Positions 12,821 through 19,783 of a stretch of DNA of 30,591 nt are shown piece by piece. The notes beneath the pieces are model-generated. The model did not search any database and was not told the origin of the DNA. It saw only the letters and a program-made list of their open reading frames with translations. The stretch comes from a virus, in IMG/VR virus record IMGVR_UViG_3300035698_004683, positions 1-30,591 of that record. One strand, 5' to 3'. A program made the translations under genes and the position numbers. Numbering within the stretch: position 1 is the stretch's first letter; every line of letters starts with the position of its first letter.

Positions 12821-13996
12821 ATGACAAAAAACAAATTAGAAAAAGACTATCCAATGGGAGCGATCCTGCACGTCGGAGAAAAAGATGAACTGCATAAATT
12901 ATATGAGGTTTTTGGTTGGGACGGTGAAAAAGGAATTGTCCACGGGGCCGAAGTCGGCGGAAATGAGAAGCGAGAAATTAAGCCGCTTGAGATTCATTTT
13001 GTTGAAACCGCCGAGCATATGGACAAAATGCCGGACATTCCGGAACCGCGAAAGATTGAGACAGCCGATCAAATGCGAGTGCGGTTAATCGAGAATGAAA
13101 ACCTAGTTAAAGGCCTTCAGGGCAAGATTCAGGCATACACCAAAGAGAACCCATATCTTGTTTCTGTTGACCTTGTCCGCGAGGTTGAGGAGTTTTCCAA
13201 GCATTGTGTTTCAGGCGACAACAGCGACACAGACGAACTTATCAGCCATTTCTTATCGTATATCAGAATGCTTTTACCAAGGCTTGCCACGGCCATGCAG
13301 AAGGGCTGGGTAGTCGCTGACGCAATCGAACAAGCGAAGCCGGAGGATAGCGAAACAAAGGGGACAATTTCGGTATCAGTTCCGGTTTCATTTGAAAATT
13401 TGAGCATGGTCGGATTTGATAAAGGCAGCTTCGGAATTAAGCTTATCGTCAAACAGGCAAACGGAATTGAAAACACAGAGGCCGCGAAGATTCCTATTCC
13501 CGGAACGATCGAAGACGTGGCACAAACAAAATTTCCATACGATCCGGATTACAAACCAGAAGATAATGTAATTGCCTTTGATGATTCACGGGGGCCAACG
13601 TCTGAGGGAATTGTTGAGTTTCTAAACTCCGAGCGATGCCGGGACGTTACGGCGAGATGTGAAGCAATTGGGTTTGACATTCCGAGTGAAATACTATTGC
13701 CGGTTAGTGTTGGGAATATTACGCGGCTTTTGGATTGGTTGGATTACCGGGAAGCACAAGAAAACGGGGAGGCACCAGACAAAACAGTTTTTAAACCTGA
13801 TTGGATTGGTGAGCACGAGATGAAAAGAGTTGACTCAGGCGACGAAACGGAAAAGCTCAGCCCAACAGAAGAGGCTTACGAAATAGGCATTGCATTTGCA
13901 AAGGCTGGAAAAGCATTGACTGACAATCCATACGTAAAGGACGACCCACTGCGAGAACTATGGATTGATGGATTCTCTTCACATATTTCGGGTTAA
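12821..13996 (+). CDS. Multi-domain early protein with RMF-like C-terminus (391 aa)
   Basis: No single known family covers it. The N-terminal ~70 residues (GAILHVGEKDELHKLYEVFGWDGEKGIVHG) look beta-rich; ~75-170 is helical; ~180-235 again beta-rich; two short helical segments follow. The last ~45 residues, 'EEAYEIGIAFAKAGKALTDNPY...LRELWIDGF', match the ribosome modulation factor pattern 'G..A...G....nPY......W..G', also found at the ends of other phage proteins. In E. coli RMF dimerises ribosomes in stationary phase; whether this copy binds ribosomes is unknown. The SWIM protein gene overlaps its end. Confidence 0.6.
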   Translation: MTKNKLEKDYPMGAILHVGEKDELHKLYEVFGWDGEKGIVHGAEVGGNEKREIKPLEIHFVETAEHMDKMPDIPEPRKIETADQMRVRLIENENLVKGLQGKIQAYTKENPYLVSVDLVREVEEFSKHCVSGDNSDTDELISHFLSYIRMLLPRLATAMQKGWVVADAIEQAKPEDSETKGTISVSVPVSFENLSMVGFDKGSFGIKLIVKQANGIENTEAAKIPIPGTIEDVAQTKFPYDPDYKPEDNVIAFDDSRGPTSEGIVEFLNSERCRDVTARCEAIGFDIPSEILLPVSVGNITRLLDWLDYREAQENGEAPDKTVFKPDWIGEHEMKRVDSGDETEKLSPTEEAYEIGIAFAKAGKALTDNPYVKDDPLRELWIDGFSSHISG

Positions 13997-14339
13997 TCAG
14001 GTGAAAGGCATTTACGCAGAGATCCACGAGGGCGACCCACTTAGCTTTTATGTTCCAAGTGACAGCAAAGCGGGCGAGGCGCATTTAGTTCGACTGAATC
14101 ATAACATTGATTCGGGTGGAGTGGAATTTAACGGGGAATGCGATTGTCCTGACTTCTCGTGTAGGTGTTTGCCCAACTTCAACAAAACAAAAGCAGTCAG
14201 TTTAAGCACACACAAAGACCACAGAACGCGCTGCAAACACATCAGGCGGGCACTGAGGGAGTTTAACAGACTAATGGTGCTGGGAGTATCAAGGGACAGG
14301 GTAAGGCGAAACGTCAAGCAAAGGGAAGCCGCAAAATGA
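13968..14339 (+). CDS. SWIM-type zinc-finger protein (123 aa)
   Basis: C58-x-C60, then a long insertion with C65 and C67, then C89-x-H91 gives the CxCx(n)CxH arrangement of SWIM fingers, which bind DNA or proteins. 'FYVPSDSKAGEAHLVRLN' before it matches small phage SWIM proteins (pattern 'F.V.S.s....YlV'). The start is uncertain: ATG 13968 overlaps the upstream gene by 29 bases, and GTG at 14001 is an alternative four bases after its stop; neither has a strong ribosome site. The end overlaps the next gene (ATGA). Confidence 0.65.
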   Translation: MDSLHIFRVNQVKGIYAEIHEGDPLSFYVPSDSKAGEAHLVRLNHNIDSGGVEFNGECDCPDFSCRCLPNFNKTKAVSLSTHKDHRTRCKHIRRALREFNRLMVLGVSRDRVRRNVKQREAAK

Positions 14340-14524
14340 AAGACGGATCAAAAATGACAATCATCCAAGGCAAGCTCCAGATGAAAGACGGATCAAGCGT
14401 AGAAAAATATCTAGCAGACTGGCAAAAGCAAAAAGGCCACGAGGACGGAACGCCAATCAGGTTGATGACACAAAAACAATATAGACGCACATTGGATCTA
14501 TATTCGATGTTTGGAATAGGATAA
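14336..14524 (+). CDS. Small hypothetical protein with duplicated N-terminus (62 aa)
   Basis: ATG overlaps the preceding stop. The 16-base sequence ATGAAAGACGGATCAA occurs at 14336 and again in frame at 14381, so the protein reads MKDGS...MKDGSSVEKYLADWQ. The second copy could serve as an internal start giving a 47-residue product. The rest (TPIRLMTQKQYRRTLDLYSMF) is helical with no known domain. The resolvase starts at the last base of its stop. Confidence 0.55.
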   Translation: MKDGSKMTIIQGKLQMKDGSSVEKYLADWQKQKGHEDGTPIRLMTQKQYRRTLDLYSMFGIG

Positions 14525-15000
14525 TGAGACGCCGCAGCAACGCCACAAACACCGGCAAAGGCACAGAAAGCCTAATACAAACGATTTGCGATGAGTATGA
14601 GAGGCAAGGCATAGCATTAATAAAGAAAGTCGATCCTCCTGTAAGAATAGCTGGCAAAAGGATTATCTTTCTGGCGAATCCATTCCTGGACTATACGGGG
14701 TGTGTAAAAGGGAGACGAATAGACTTTGAGGCAAAGAGCACACAAAAGCACAGGCTGCCAATTAATCGACCAAAGGGCGGAGTTACGGAAAAACAATTCA
14801 CGAACCTCAGAAAATGGCACAGGGCCGGAAGCATTGTATTTGTATTGTGGGAGCACCAGAACGAATTGAGGTTGTTGACGATTGAAGACCTTGCCGGAGT
14901 GGTCGCTCGTGGTGAAAAGAGCATTATATGGGACGCAGCAAAGCAGATCAAAAAAGGCAACGGATTCCTGATATATGACTTTTTGAAAGAAATATTATGA
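14524..15000 (+). CDS. recU: RecU-like Holliday junction resolvase
   Basis: 158 residues following the RecU pattern: 'NTGKGTESLIQTICDEY' with E15, 'KVDPPVRI', 'NPFLDYTGCVKGRRIDFEAKST' with D56 and E69-x-K71, and Q91 in 'TEKQFTNLRKWHRAGSIVFVLW'. RecU enzymes fold like restriction endonucleases and cut four-way junctions with Mg2+; the D...ExK set is the active site. This phage would use it to clear junctions before packaging, together with the UvrD-like and Rad50-like proteins. RecU is best known from Firmicutes and their phages but occurs more widely in viruses. Confidence 0.82.
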   Translation: MRRRSNATNTGKGTESLIQTICDEYERQGIALIKKVDPPVRIAGKRIIFLANPFLDYTGCVKGRRIDFEAKSTQKHRLPINRPKGGVTEKQFTNLRKWHRAGSIVFVLWEHQNELRLLTIEDLAGVVARGEKSIIWDAAKQIKKGNGFLIYDFLKEIL

Positions 15001-15299
15001 AGACTATAACAAAAGCAATTAATATAACTAGATGGTGGTGGCATGAATTAGCCCGGAGAAGAAAGACAATGGGTTTTTACACGTGGATGGTCAGGCGGCA
15101 CGGCGACCCCGTGTATTCTTGCGGGGCTTGGGAGTGGAGAGTAAACGGCATACTCTGTTCTTTGTGGATTGGTCCGGTCAGACTTAAGGTTTACTGCGCG
15201 GGCGGAAAACAAACGACTTGCTTTGAATTGCCTCAAAAGACAGACAATAAACGGGCACGGCAGGAGATCGAGAAACTAAGCAAAATAATTATAATTTAG
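14997..15299 (+). CDS. Hypothetical protein, Trp/Arg-rich (100 aa)
   Basis: ATG overlaps the resolvase stop (ATGA). The sequence is basic and tryptophan-rich (ITRWWWHELARRRK, CGAWEWRVNGILCSLWIGPVR) and likely beta-rich in the middle. No membrane segment and no known motif. Possible nucleic-acid binder by charge, only inference. Confidence 0.5.
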   Translation: MKTITKAINITRWWWHELARRRKTMGFYTWMVRRHGDPVYSCGAWEWRVNGILCSLWIGPVRLKVYCAGGKQTTCFELPQKTDNKRARQEIEKLSKIIII

Positions 15300-15312
15300 A
15301 CAGCGAGAAAAT

Positions 15313-15355
15313 AACACAAATTTGTGTTGACGCGATTAAGATAATATCATTTTAT
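15313..15355 (+). promoter_or_regulatory. Promoter overlapped by a perfect 16-bp palindromic operator
   Basis: AACACAAATTTGTGTT (15313-15328) is a perfect palindrome. Its last two bases form the start of the -35 TTGACG (15327-15332); a 17-base spacer leads to TTTTAT (15350-15355). The spacer repeats that of the 1761 promoter (GATTAA, ATAATATCA). A dimeric regulator on the palindrome would block or alter polymerase binding. Predicted start about 15362, with AGAAAGGACTGATAAAATT before the ATG at 15381. Confidence 0.6.
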
Positions 15356-15380
15356 TTAACGAGAAAGGACTGATAAAATT

Positions 15381-15647
15381 ATGAAAATAAAAGAGAAAAG
15401 ACTATTAGACATGGCGGGGGAGCTTGACATATTGGCGTTTAGGGCCGAGAAAGCCTTTGACGAAATCAAGGAAATGCGCGGCGAAAGCAAAGCCATTTTC
15501 GGAACGGCGAGCGCCTATAAATCTGCGGCATACATTCACCTTTGTGACACGATGGACGCCTTGAAAGAGGCTGGCGTAAAGCTTGGTGAGGCGGCAAGGC
15601 ACATTGACCAAGCAAGAATAAAAAACAACATAGACGCAGAGCTATGA
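15381..15647 (+). CDS. Small helical protein, unknown function (88 aa)
   Basis: First gene behind the palindrome-controlled promoter, with AAAGGACTGA as ribosome site. Almost entirely helical with heptad-like spacing (LLDMAGELDILAFRAEKAFDEI, TMDALKEAGVKLGEAARHIDQA), so probably a coiled-coil or helical bundle. No known domain. The stop overlaps the next start. Confidence 0.6.
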   Translation: MKIKEKRLLDMAGELDILAFRAEKAFDEIKEMRGESKAIFGTASAYKSAAYIHLCDTMDALKEAGVKLGEAARHIDQARIKNNIDAEL

Positions 15648-15844
15648 GCGAGCAATGCCTAACCCAAAGAGGCGGAGTGATTCGCGTTCCCGGTGGATTC
15701 TGCTTTGTCGAAGGACGGCGAGAAGAATTTATCGGCGGTGAATATTCATCAAGTAGTTTAGACTTTTTCGCGAAAACACGCGGACCAATCAGGGAAAGGA
15801 AAAACGATGAAGCGGATGCTGAATTCATACGACCGGCTAATTGA
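15644..15844 (+). CDS. Small hypothetical protein (66 aa)
   Basis: ATG overlaps the preceding stop (ATGA). The N-terminal half is beta-prone (QRGGVIRVPGGFCFVEGRREEFI), the C-terminal half charged and probably disordered. No motif recognised. Its 3' end carries the GGAAAGGAAA ribosome site of the next gene, which overlaps it by 38 bases. Confidence 0.5.
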   Translation: MSEQCLTQRGGVIRVPGGFCFVEGRREEFIGGEYSSSSLDFFAKTRGPIRERKNDEADAEFIRPAN

Positions 15845-16244
15845 ACCGCTTTGCGTATATTTTTCTGAGAACAAATCAAAGCGGCGAGAACTAGCGCACT
15901 TTATCGAAGAAAGATACGGAAGGCCATTGAGGACAGACGAGATCAATAGATGGTTTCATCCTAACCCCACGAAGCGCATAAAGATGGCATTTGACATTGG
16001 GGTAATGGTTATGTTCTGGTTTTGCTTTGTCGCGGAGAAAGAGGAGACAAGAAAGCGCAATAATAACCAGGCCCATATGTGGAAAACAGACCAAGAACGC
16101 CGGTATAAGAGACAAGACTTAATTGACGCGTTGGAAGACTTCAGAACTTGCGACAAAAACTTGCGACAGATAGCAAAGGAGCGCGGGATCAACGAGAATA
16201 CCCTTTACGCATTCAAGCGAGCGATGGAAATAAACGGGAAATAA
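15807..16244 (+). CDS. Helix-turn-helix protein with two HTH segments, candidate regulator (145 aa)
   Basis: Residues ~24-65 (KSKRRELAHFIEERYGRP... INRWFHPNPTKRIKMAFDIGVMV) resemble an atypical Cro/CI-type HTH. Residues ~115-142 (NLRQIAKERGINENTLYAFKRAM) form a second, resolvase-like HTH with 'IA...GIN.NTLY'. The arrangement suggests a DNA-binding regulator and it lies ~450 bases behind the palindromic operator at 15313, a plausible self-regulated target. AGGAAAAACG precedes the ATG. No enzyme domain. Confidence 0.55.
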   Translation: MKRMLNSYDRLIEPLCVYFSENKSKRRELAHFIEERYGRPLRTDEINRWFHPNPTKRIKMAFDIGVMVMFWFCFVAEKEETRKRNNNQAHMWKTDQERRYKRQDLIDALEDFRTCDKNLRQIAKERGINENTLYAFKRAMEINGK

Positions 16245-16246
16245 TT

Positions 16247-16429
16247 ATGAAAGCAAGTGATATAACTGGACGGATCAGGCAATGCGAATCTAACTTTGTA
16301 GCGGCTGTAAATCGCGGTGACGAAACTGCGCAAGACGAATACATAAACAGAACAAAAGAATTGCGATACTTGCGAAAAGTTTACGGCGGAAACAAGACCG
16401 ATAAGCCAAGCGAGGACACAGAACAATGA
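16247..16429 (+). CDS. Small hypothetical protein (60 aa)
   Basis: ATG at 16247 is two bases after the previous stop; upstream in-frame starts would overlap the HTH gene. Helical and charged (DITGRIRQCESNFVAAVNRGDETAQDE), ending in a polar tail. No domain recognised. The stop overlaps the next start (ATGA). Confidence 0.5.
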   Translation: MKASDITGRIRQCESNFVAAVNRGDETAQDEYINRTKELRYLRKVYGGNKTDKPSEDTEQ

Positions 16430-16578
16430 GCAAAGAAGAATTCTACGAAGATGGCCCGCCGCCGGACCAATCGGGAGAAAAGAAACTAGCAGACGATCCG
16501 GAACGGCTAACTGATTTCAACGAAATGCTTAAAAAATACAACCAGACCAAAGACCGGGAGAAAGCCAATGAGCAGTAA
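16426..16578 (+). CDS. 50-residue acidic protein, unknown function
   Basis: ATG overlaps the upstream TGA. Sequence rich in Asp/Glu/Pro/Lys (EDGPPPDQSGEKKLADDPE, NEMLKKYNQTKDREKANEQ), likely disordered then helical. Support comes from tight packing between coupled genes on both sides; the next gene overlaps by 11 bases. No function suggested. Confidence 0.45.
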   Translation: MSKEEFYEDGPPPDQSGEKKLADDPERLTDFNEMLKKYNQTKDREKANEQ

Positions 16579-16756
16579 GAACCAAGACAAAGAGCGAGAA
16601 GACCGCCTTGCCCATGCGGAAAACATACTCGGCGACCTGACAACCGGATATTGGCAATGTATTTTAAACGACAATGACGATCCGGTTAAAGAGCCGATGG
16701 GCGATCGTGTTCAGAATTACTGGAAGCGGTTCACAAAACAGGATGGAGCAGAATAA
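16568..16756 (+). CDS. Small hypothetical protein (62 aa)
   Basis: The start lies 11 bases inside the previous gene, with GGGAGAAAGCCA as ribosome site. The N-terminus is charged and helical (NQDKEREDRLAHAENILGDL), then 'GYWQCILNDNDDPVKE' and 'YWKRFTKQD'. No domain recognised. The stop shares its last base with the next ATG (TAATG). Confidence 0.5.
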   Translation: MSSKNQDKEREDRLAHAENILGDLTTGYWQCILNDNDDPVKEPMGDRVQNYWKRFTKQDGAE

Positions 16757-17328
16757 TGAGCAATAAAATACCAATCTACCCAACGCCCGAGCAGATCAAG
16801 GGCTTCCTTGACGGGAGCATCACCGCTTTCAGTGTGCCGATACCTGCCGATTGTGAGATAAGTTCAATACCGTATTATGCAAACAACTGTCTCAAATACC
16901 CCGTCGGAACGATCCTTGTTTGCAGGGAGAAGTGGAGGGTGGATTCTTTATTCAGCCCCAATATTGCTGAAATTGAATATAGCGACGGCAAAATAACGCG
17001 GTTTGAGGTTTATGGTAAATTATATAATACCTGTATTGAATGTTGGACAATAGCCGACGTTTGGCAGAACCCGACCCACATGCCCTACGCCTTCAGCCGG
17101 TGCAAGCTTGGGGTCATCTCCAATAAGGTCGAACGGTATCGAGACAGATGCCCACGGTGTATGAGTTTTAAGGCTTTAAGGTGGCCTAGAAATCACGACT
17201 TTTATTGTGAACATTGCGGATGGCCCGGTGCTTTCATGAATCCCGAGCCTCCCTCTTTCGATCAAGGCTCATGGAAAAGAAACCTGTATGTCGAGAGAAC
17301 AACCGTTAAACTGAGGAATAAATTATGA
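16756..17328 (+). CDS. ASCH-like phage protein with zinc ribbon (190 aa)
   Basis: 'YPTPEQIKGFLDGSITAFSVPI' followed by 'CLKYPVGTILVCREKWRVD' fits a common phage family related to ASCH/PUA-like domains (pattern 'F...M..ai..G.Kt.trR...pyG..GD.LwVrE.W'). An inserted zinc ribbon has C132-x2-C135 and C151-x2-C154. ASCH folds usually bind RNA or modified nucleosides; this family's activity is unknown. It is coupled by overlap with its neighbours. A shorter ASCH protein occurs at 19784. Confidence 0.55.
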   Translation: MSNKIPIYPTPEQIKGFLDGSITAFSVPIPADCEISSIPYYANNCLKYPVGTILVCREKWRVDSLFSPNIAEIEYSDGKITRFEVYGKLYNTCIECWTIADVWQNPTHMPYAFSRCKLGVISNKVERYRDRCPRCMSFKALRWPRNHDFYCEHCGWPGAFMNPEPPSFDQGSWKRNLYVERTTVKLRNKL

Positions 17329-17534
17329 GCGACGAAAGAACAACAAATCTTATTGAAGACGCAAAAGAACACTTCGAGCAGTCGAGCAACCAATTGGTTT
17401 TGGCTGCACGGTCTTTAGATATGGCCGATCGGCAGTGTTTTGAGAAAACAATTAAACAAGTTAAGGAAACCGTTGGAGACATCCAGTTTTCGATTTTTAT
17501 CATTAATGATTATTTAAACCGTCAGGAGGATTAA
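17325..17534 (+). CDS. Small helical hypothetical protein (69 aa)
   Basis: ATG overlaps the preceding TGA. Amphipathic helices throughout (LIEDAKEHFEQSSNQLVLAA, FEKTIKQVKETVGDIQFSIF). No cysteine pair motif, no membrane segment. Unknown function. The AGGAGG at its end (17524-17529) is the ribosome site for the next gene. Confidence 0.5.
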   Translation: MSDERTTNLIEDAKEHFEQSSNQLVLAARSLDMADRQCFEKTIKQVKETVGDIQFSIFIINDYLNRQED

Positions 17535-17537
17535 AGA

Positions 17538-17783
17538 ATGACCCGCAAAGAGAAGAAAGCGCTTGCCCAACAGAAGCGAAGTGATATTATGATTGAGTTG
17601 TGTGACTTTGTTGACGATTCGATCAATCAGGGTTATGGCACGCGGGAGTCTTTAGAAAAACTTCCGAGATGGCTATTGAATCACACGAGAAAGAACCCGC
17701 AAGAAAAGCACTTATACGAAGAATGTATGGTTAATTTTTGCAACGGATTATTGAAAGACGTAAAACAGGAGACTGGACGATGA
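17538..17783 (+). CDS. Hypothetical protein, MTRKEKK start (81 aa)
   Basis: A strong AGGAGG lies nine bases before the ATG. The N-terminus MTRKEKK is repeated in the next gene with nearly identical DNA, suggesting duplication. The body is helical (SDIMIELCDFVDDSINQGYG, LPRWLLNHTRKN). No domain recognised. Confidence 0.55.
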   Translation: MTRKEKKALAQQKRSDIMIELCDFVDDSINQGYGTRESLEKLPRWLLNHTRKNPQEKHLYEECMVNFCNGLLKDVKQETGR

Positions 17784-17998
17784 CTCGCAAAGAGAAGAAA
17801 ATTATTCAATCTGCAATTGAAGACATCCATTCAGAAGACGGAAGTTATGAGCGCGGAATTGGGAATTTATGCAAGCTTGTTGGCTGGTGCTATCCCGCTT
17901 CAGAGATTGATTCATCCACCCGCGTCACTCTTAGCGAAATAGCAAACCGCAAACCAGACTTGGAACTAACCAATGATAGCGACACAAGAAACATTTAA
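17780..17998 (+). CDS. Hypothetical protein, second MTRKEKK start (72 aa)
   Basis: ATG overlaps the upstream TGA; an in-frame start at 17738 would lie inside the previous gene and is not needed. MTRKEKK repeats the upstream gene's start. After it the sequences diverge: 'IIQSAIEDIHSEDGSYERGIG' and 'LGWCYP'-like region (KLVGWCYPASEI). No known domain. The next gene overlaps its last 26 bases. Confidence 0.5.
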   Translation: MTRKEKKIIQSAIEDIHSEDGSYERGIGNLCKLVGWCYPASEIDSSTRVTLSEIANRKPDLELTNDSDTRNI

Positions 17999-18344
17999 CT
18001 ACAGCAAAGAGCCGAACCACGCGAGACGGGATGATTCAGAAAGGATCAAGAAACATTTGGCCGGGCGCGGCTGGGTTTCGGTTCGAGAAATCTTGCAGAA
18101 GCTACACATCGACCGGCGGCGCTCACGGCTTGCGAGACAATTTGCCAACACACAAATAATAAGCGGAAACAAAGGATACAAACTAATGAGAGAAGCAACA
18201 ATAGAAGAGATCCACCATTCAGCGAACAGGCGGGAGTCACAGGGAAAGCAAATGATAGCTGATTCAGTCGAGATGAGAGCGGCCTACCATAGATTTCACC
18301 CAAGTGCGGAAATGACAATTTCAACAGAAAACGAAAAGGAGTAA
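17973..18344 (+). CDS. Winged-helix DNA-binding phage protein (123 aa)
   Basis: Residues ~20-75 (DDSERIKKHLAGRGWVSVRE ... KLHIDRRRSRLARQF) read as a winged helix whose wing is 'TQIISGNKGYKLM', followed by 'TIEEIHHSANRRESQGKQM', an arrangement known from small phage proteins tested as wHTH by similarity. Likely DNA-binding; target unknown. The start overlaps the preceding gene by 26 bases with few alternatives. Confidence 0.6.
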   Translation: MIATQETFNYSKEPNHARRDDSERIKKHLAGRGWVSVREILQKLHIDRRRSRLARQFANTQIISGNKGYKLMREATIEEIHHSANRRESQGKQMIADSVEMRAAYHRFHPSAEMTISTENEKE

Positions 18345-18348
18345 AGCG

Positions 18349-18528
18349 ATGAAATACATAATAAGATGGGAATCGGGAACGGGCGAAAAATACGACGAGG
18401 TTGAGGCAGACAGTAAAATCTTTGCCCAGAACATGGCCTATCAACGCTGGATAGACGACGCAGACCCGGACAAGATATGCAGCGTAGTCGGAGAATCAAC
18501 CGAAGAACTGAGAGACGAACTATTATAA
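18349..18528 (+). CDS. Small acidic hypothetical protein (59 aa)
   Basis: GAAAAGGAG lies just upstream of the ATG at 18349, four bases after the previous stop. 'MKYIIRWESGTGEKYDEVEADS' is beta-beta, then a helix (FAQNMAYQRWID) and a beta-strand-like 'ICSVVGES'. Acidic C-terminus. No known family. Confidence 0.55.
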   Translation: MKYIIRWESGTGEKYDEVEADSKIFAQNMAYQRWIDDADPDKICSVVGESTEELRDELL

Positions 18529-18560
18529 CGTAATAACAAAAAACTGAAAGGACGACAAAG

Positions 18561-18758
18561 GTGAAAACAGGGAACATTTTGACTACAAAAATAGTGGTTC
18601 ACGCTATCGTTGGAGGCAATCTCGCAAGCTGCATAAGGGAGGCGTTATGGCTTGCTGTTGACAAATGGGAGAATGTAGAATTAACGCACAGTGAAAAGGT
18701 TTACCGTATAAACGTGAATGATCTGATTTTATGTGCAAAAGAAATCAAGAAAAACTGA
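18561..18758 (+). CDS. Small hypothetical protein, GTG start (65 aa)
   Basis: GAAAGGACGACAAAG precedes a GTG codon, making this the likely start. Sequence 'ILTTKIVVHAIVGGNLASCI' then 'ALWLAVDKWENVELTHSEK' and 'INVNDLILCAKEIKKN'. Mixed alpha-beta; no membrane helix and no motif. Confidence 0.5.
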   Translation: MKTGNILTTKIVVHAIVGGNLASCIREALWLAVDKWENVELTHSEKVYRINVNDLILCAKEIKKN

Positions 18759-18768
18759 AAGGAATGGA

Positions 18769-19305
18769 ATGAAAATTGAAGTTGATACAATCGGAATGGA
18801 GTGTGCTGAAGAATCTATTCCTGAATATGGATGGATCATCGAGCAAATAGGGCCACTAATGGATGGGGGGTTAAAGCTGACACTGGTGCGGCATGAAGTT
18901 TGCAGACGCGGCCGCGAAAAGCCAATGCTAGAAAGGCGAGACGGCGAAACACTAACACAAGCCCGACACCGCGCATACGTAACAGACCCAGCCATGAGGA
19001 TGGCCCCAGACCCAACAATATTTTCATGGGACTCAGCTCTCAGAACAGCAAACGAAATGGTAAACCAATCAACAGAACTAACAAAAGAGGAAAGCAAAAT
19101 GAAACTAAGCAAAGACGAGATCAGAGAAGCGAAACAGATAGTAAAAAACCTACGGAAAGAAGCAGTTTTCGACCGGGCTGTTAAAATAATTGAAGAGCAT
19201 GACAATGAGGTCAGGGCGCTCAAGGCGTCAGTTATTAACACCGAGACAGCATTGAAGACCGCCAAGGCAGACAGAAAGAAAGCCATCAAAAAGCTAGGGA
19301 AGTAG
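18769..19305 (+). CDS. Hypothetical protein with coiled-coil C-terminus (178 aa)
   Basis: ATG 18769 follows GAAAGGAATGG. The N-terminal ~100 residues contain 'GWIIEQIGPLMDGGLKLTLVRHEVC' and a charged stretch; the C-terminal ~75 are a Lys/Glu/Ala coiled coil (DEIREAKQIVKNLRKEAVFD, KASVINTETALKTAKADR). A GAGGAAAGCAAA ribosome-like site before the in-frame ATG at 19099 could give a separate 68-residue coiled-coil protein. No known family. Confidence 0.55.
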   Translation: MKIEVDTIGMECAEESIPEYGWIIEQIGPLMDGGLKLTLVRHEVCRRGREKPMLERRDGETLTQARHRAYVTDPAMRMAPDPTIFSWDSALRTANEMVNQSTELTKEESKMKLSKDEIREAKQIVKNLRKEAVFDRAVKIIEEHDNEVRALKASVINTETALKTAKADRKKAIKKLGK

Positions 19306-19332
19306 ACTAACTCAGATTTGTATTGATATAAT
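19303..19332 (+). promoter_or_regulatory. Extended -10 promoter before the HNH gene
   Basis: A perfect TATAAT (19327-19332) is preceded by TGA in the TGn position of extended -10 promoters; TAGACT (19303-19308) lies 18 bases upstream as a partial -35 and overlaps the stop of the previous gene. Predicted start about 19339, 30 bases before the ATG at 19369, which lacks a clear ribosome site. Confidence 0.55.
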
Positions 19333-19368
19333 AATTTTTGAGATTAATGTGGTTGATTTTTATAGCTA

Positions 19369-19782
19369 ATGGCAAACAACGATAATGATATTTGTGTCTG
19401 CGGGCACAAGAGAATTGACCATCATAATCGGAGTGAGCAATGCCGGGAGTGTGCTTTTGTTTTCGGCATTAAAACAGTGACGCGTTGCCCTAAGTTCAGG
19501 AAGAAGCCGAAACCAAGGCAAAGGGTCAACCCAGTATCAAAGAGGCGCATAGCGGCCAACAGGATCTATTCCCGGTTGAAGAGAGAATACCTAGAAGAGC
19601 ATCCTGTTTGTCAGGTTCGCTGGTGCCGACTAAGGTCAAACCAGATCCACCACATGAAAAAGCCTAGGGCGAAATACCTGAATGACACGGATACATTTTT
19701 GGCGACATGCCATTACTGCCACACAAAAATTGAGCTAAACAAAACATGGGCGAGAGAACAAGGATACTTGGAGAACATATAA
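19369..19782 (+). CDS. HNH endonuclease with N-terminal zinc-binding segment
   Basis: 137 residues. The C-terminal half holds C81-x4-C86, 'NQIHHMKKPRAKYLND' (H94, H95) and 'LATCHYCHTKIE' (C114, C117, H118) ahead of 'WAREQGY', the layout of small phage HNH nucleases related to NinG-like recombination proteins. The N-terminus has CxCGHxxxxH and CxxC (C9, C11, C25, C28), a second probable zinc site. HNH enzymes nick or cut DNA; next to terminase genes they often assist packaging or cos cleavage. It lies 0.8 kb before the terminase genes. Confidence 0.72.
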   Translation: MANNDNDICVCGHKRIDHHNRSEQCRECAFVFGIKTVTRCPKFRKKPKPRQRVNPVSKRRIAANRIYSRLKREYLEEHPVCQVRWCRLRSNQIHHMKKPRAKYLNDTDTFLATCHYCHTKIELNKTWAREQGYLENI

Positions 19783-19783
19783 A

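Noticed and set aside
18729-19289. 186-codon open frame on the - strand
   Set aside because: It is antisense to a well-supported + strand gene, is Ser/Phe/Val-rich as expected from an antisense shadow, and has no ribosome site.
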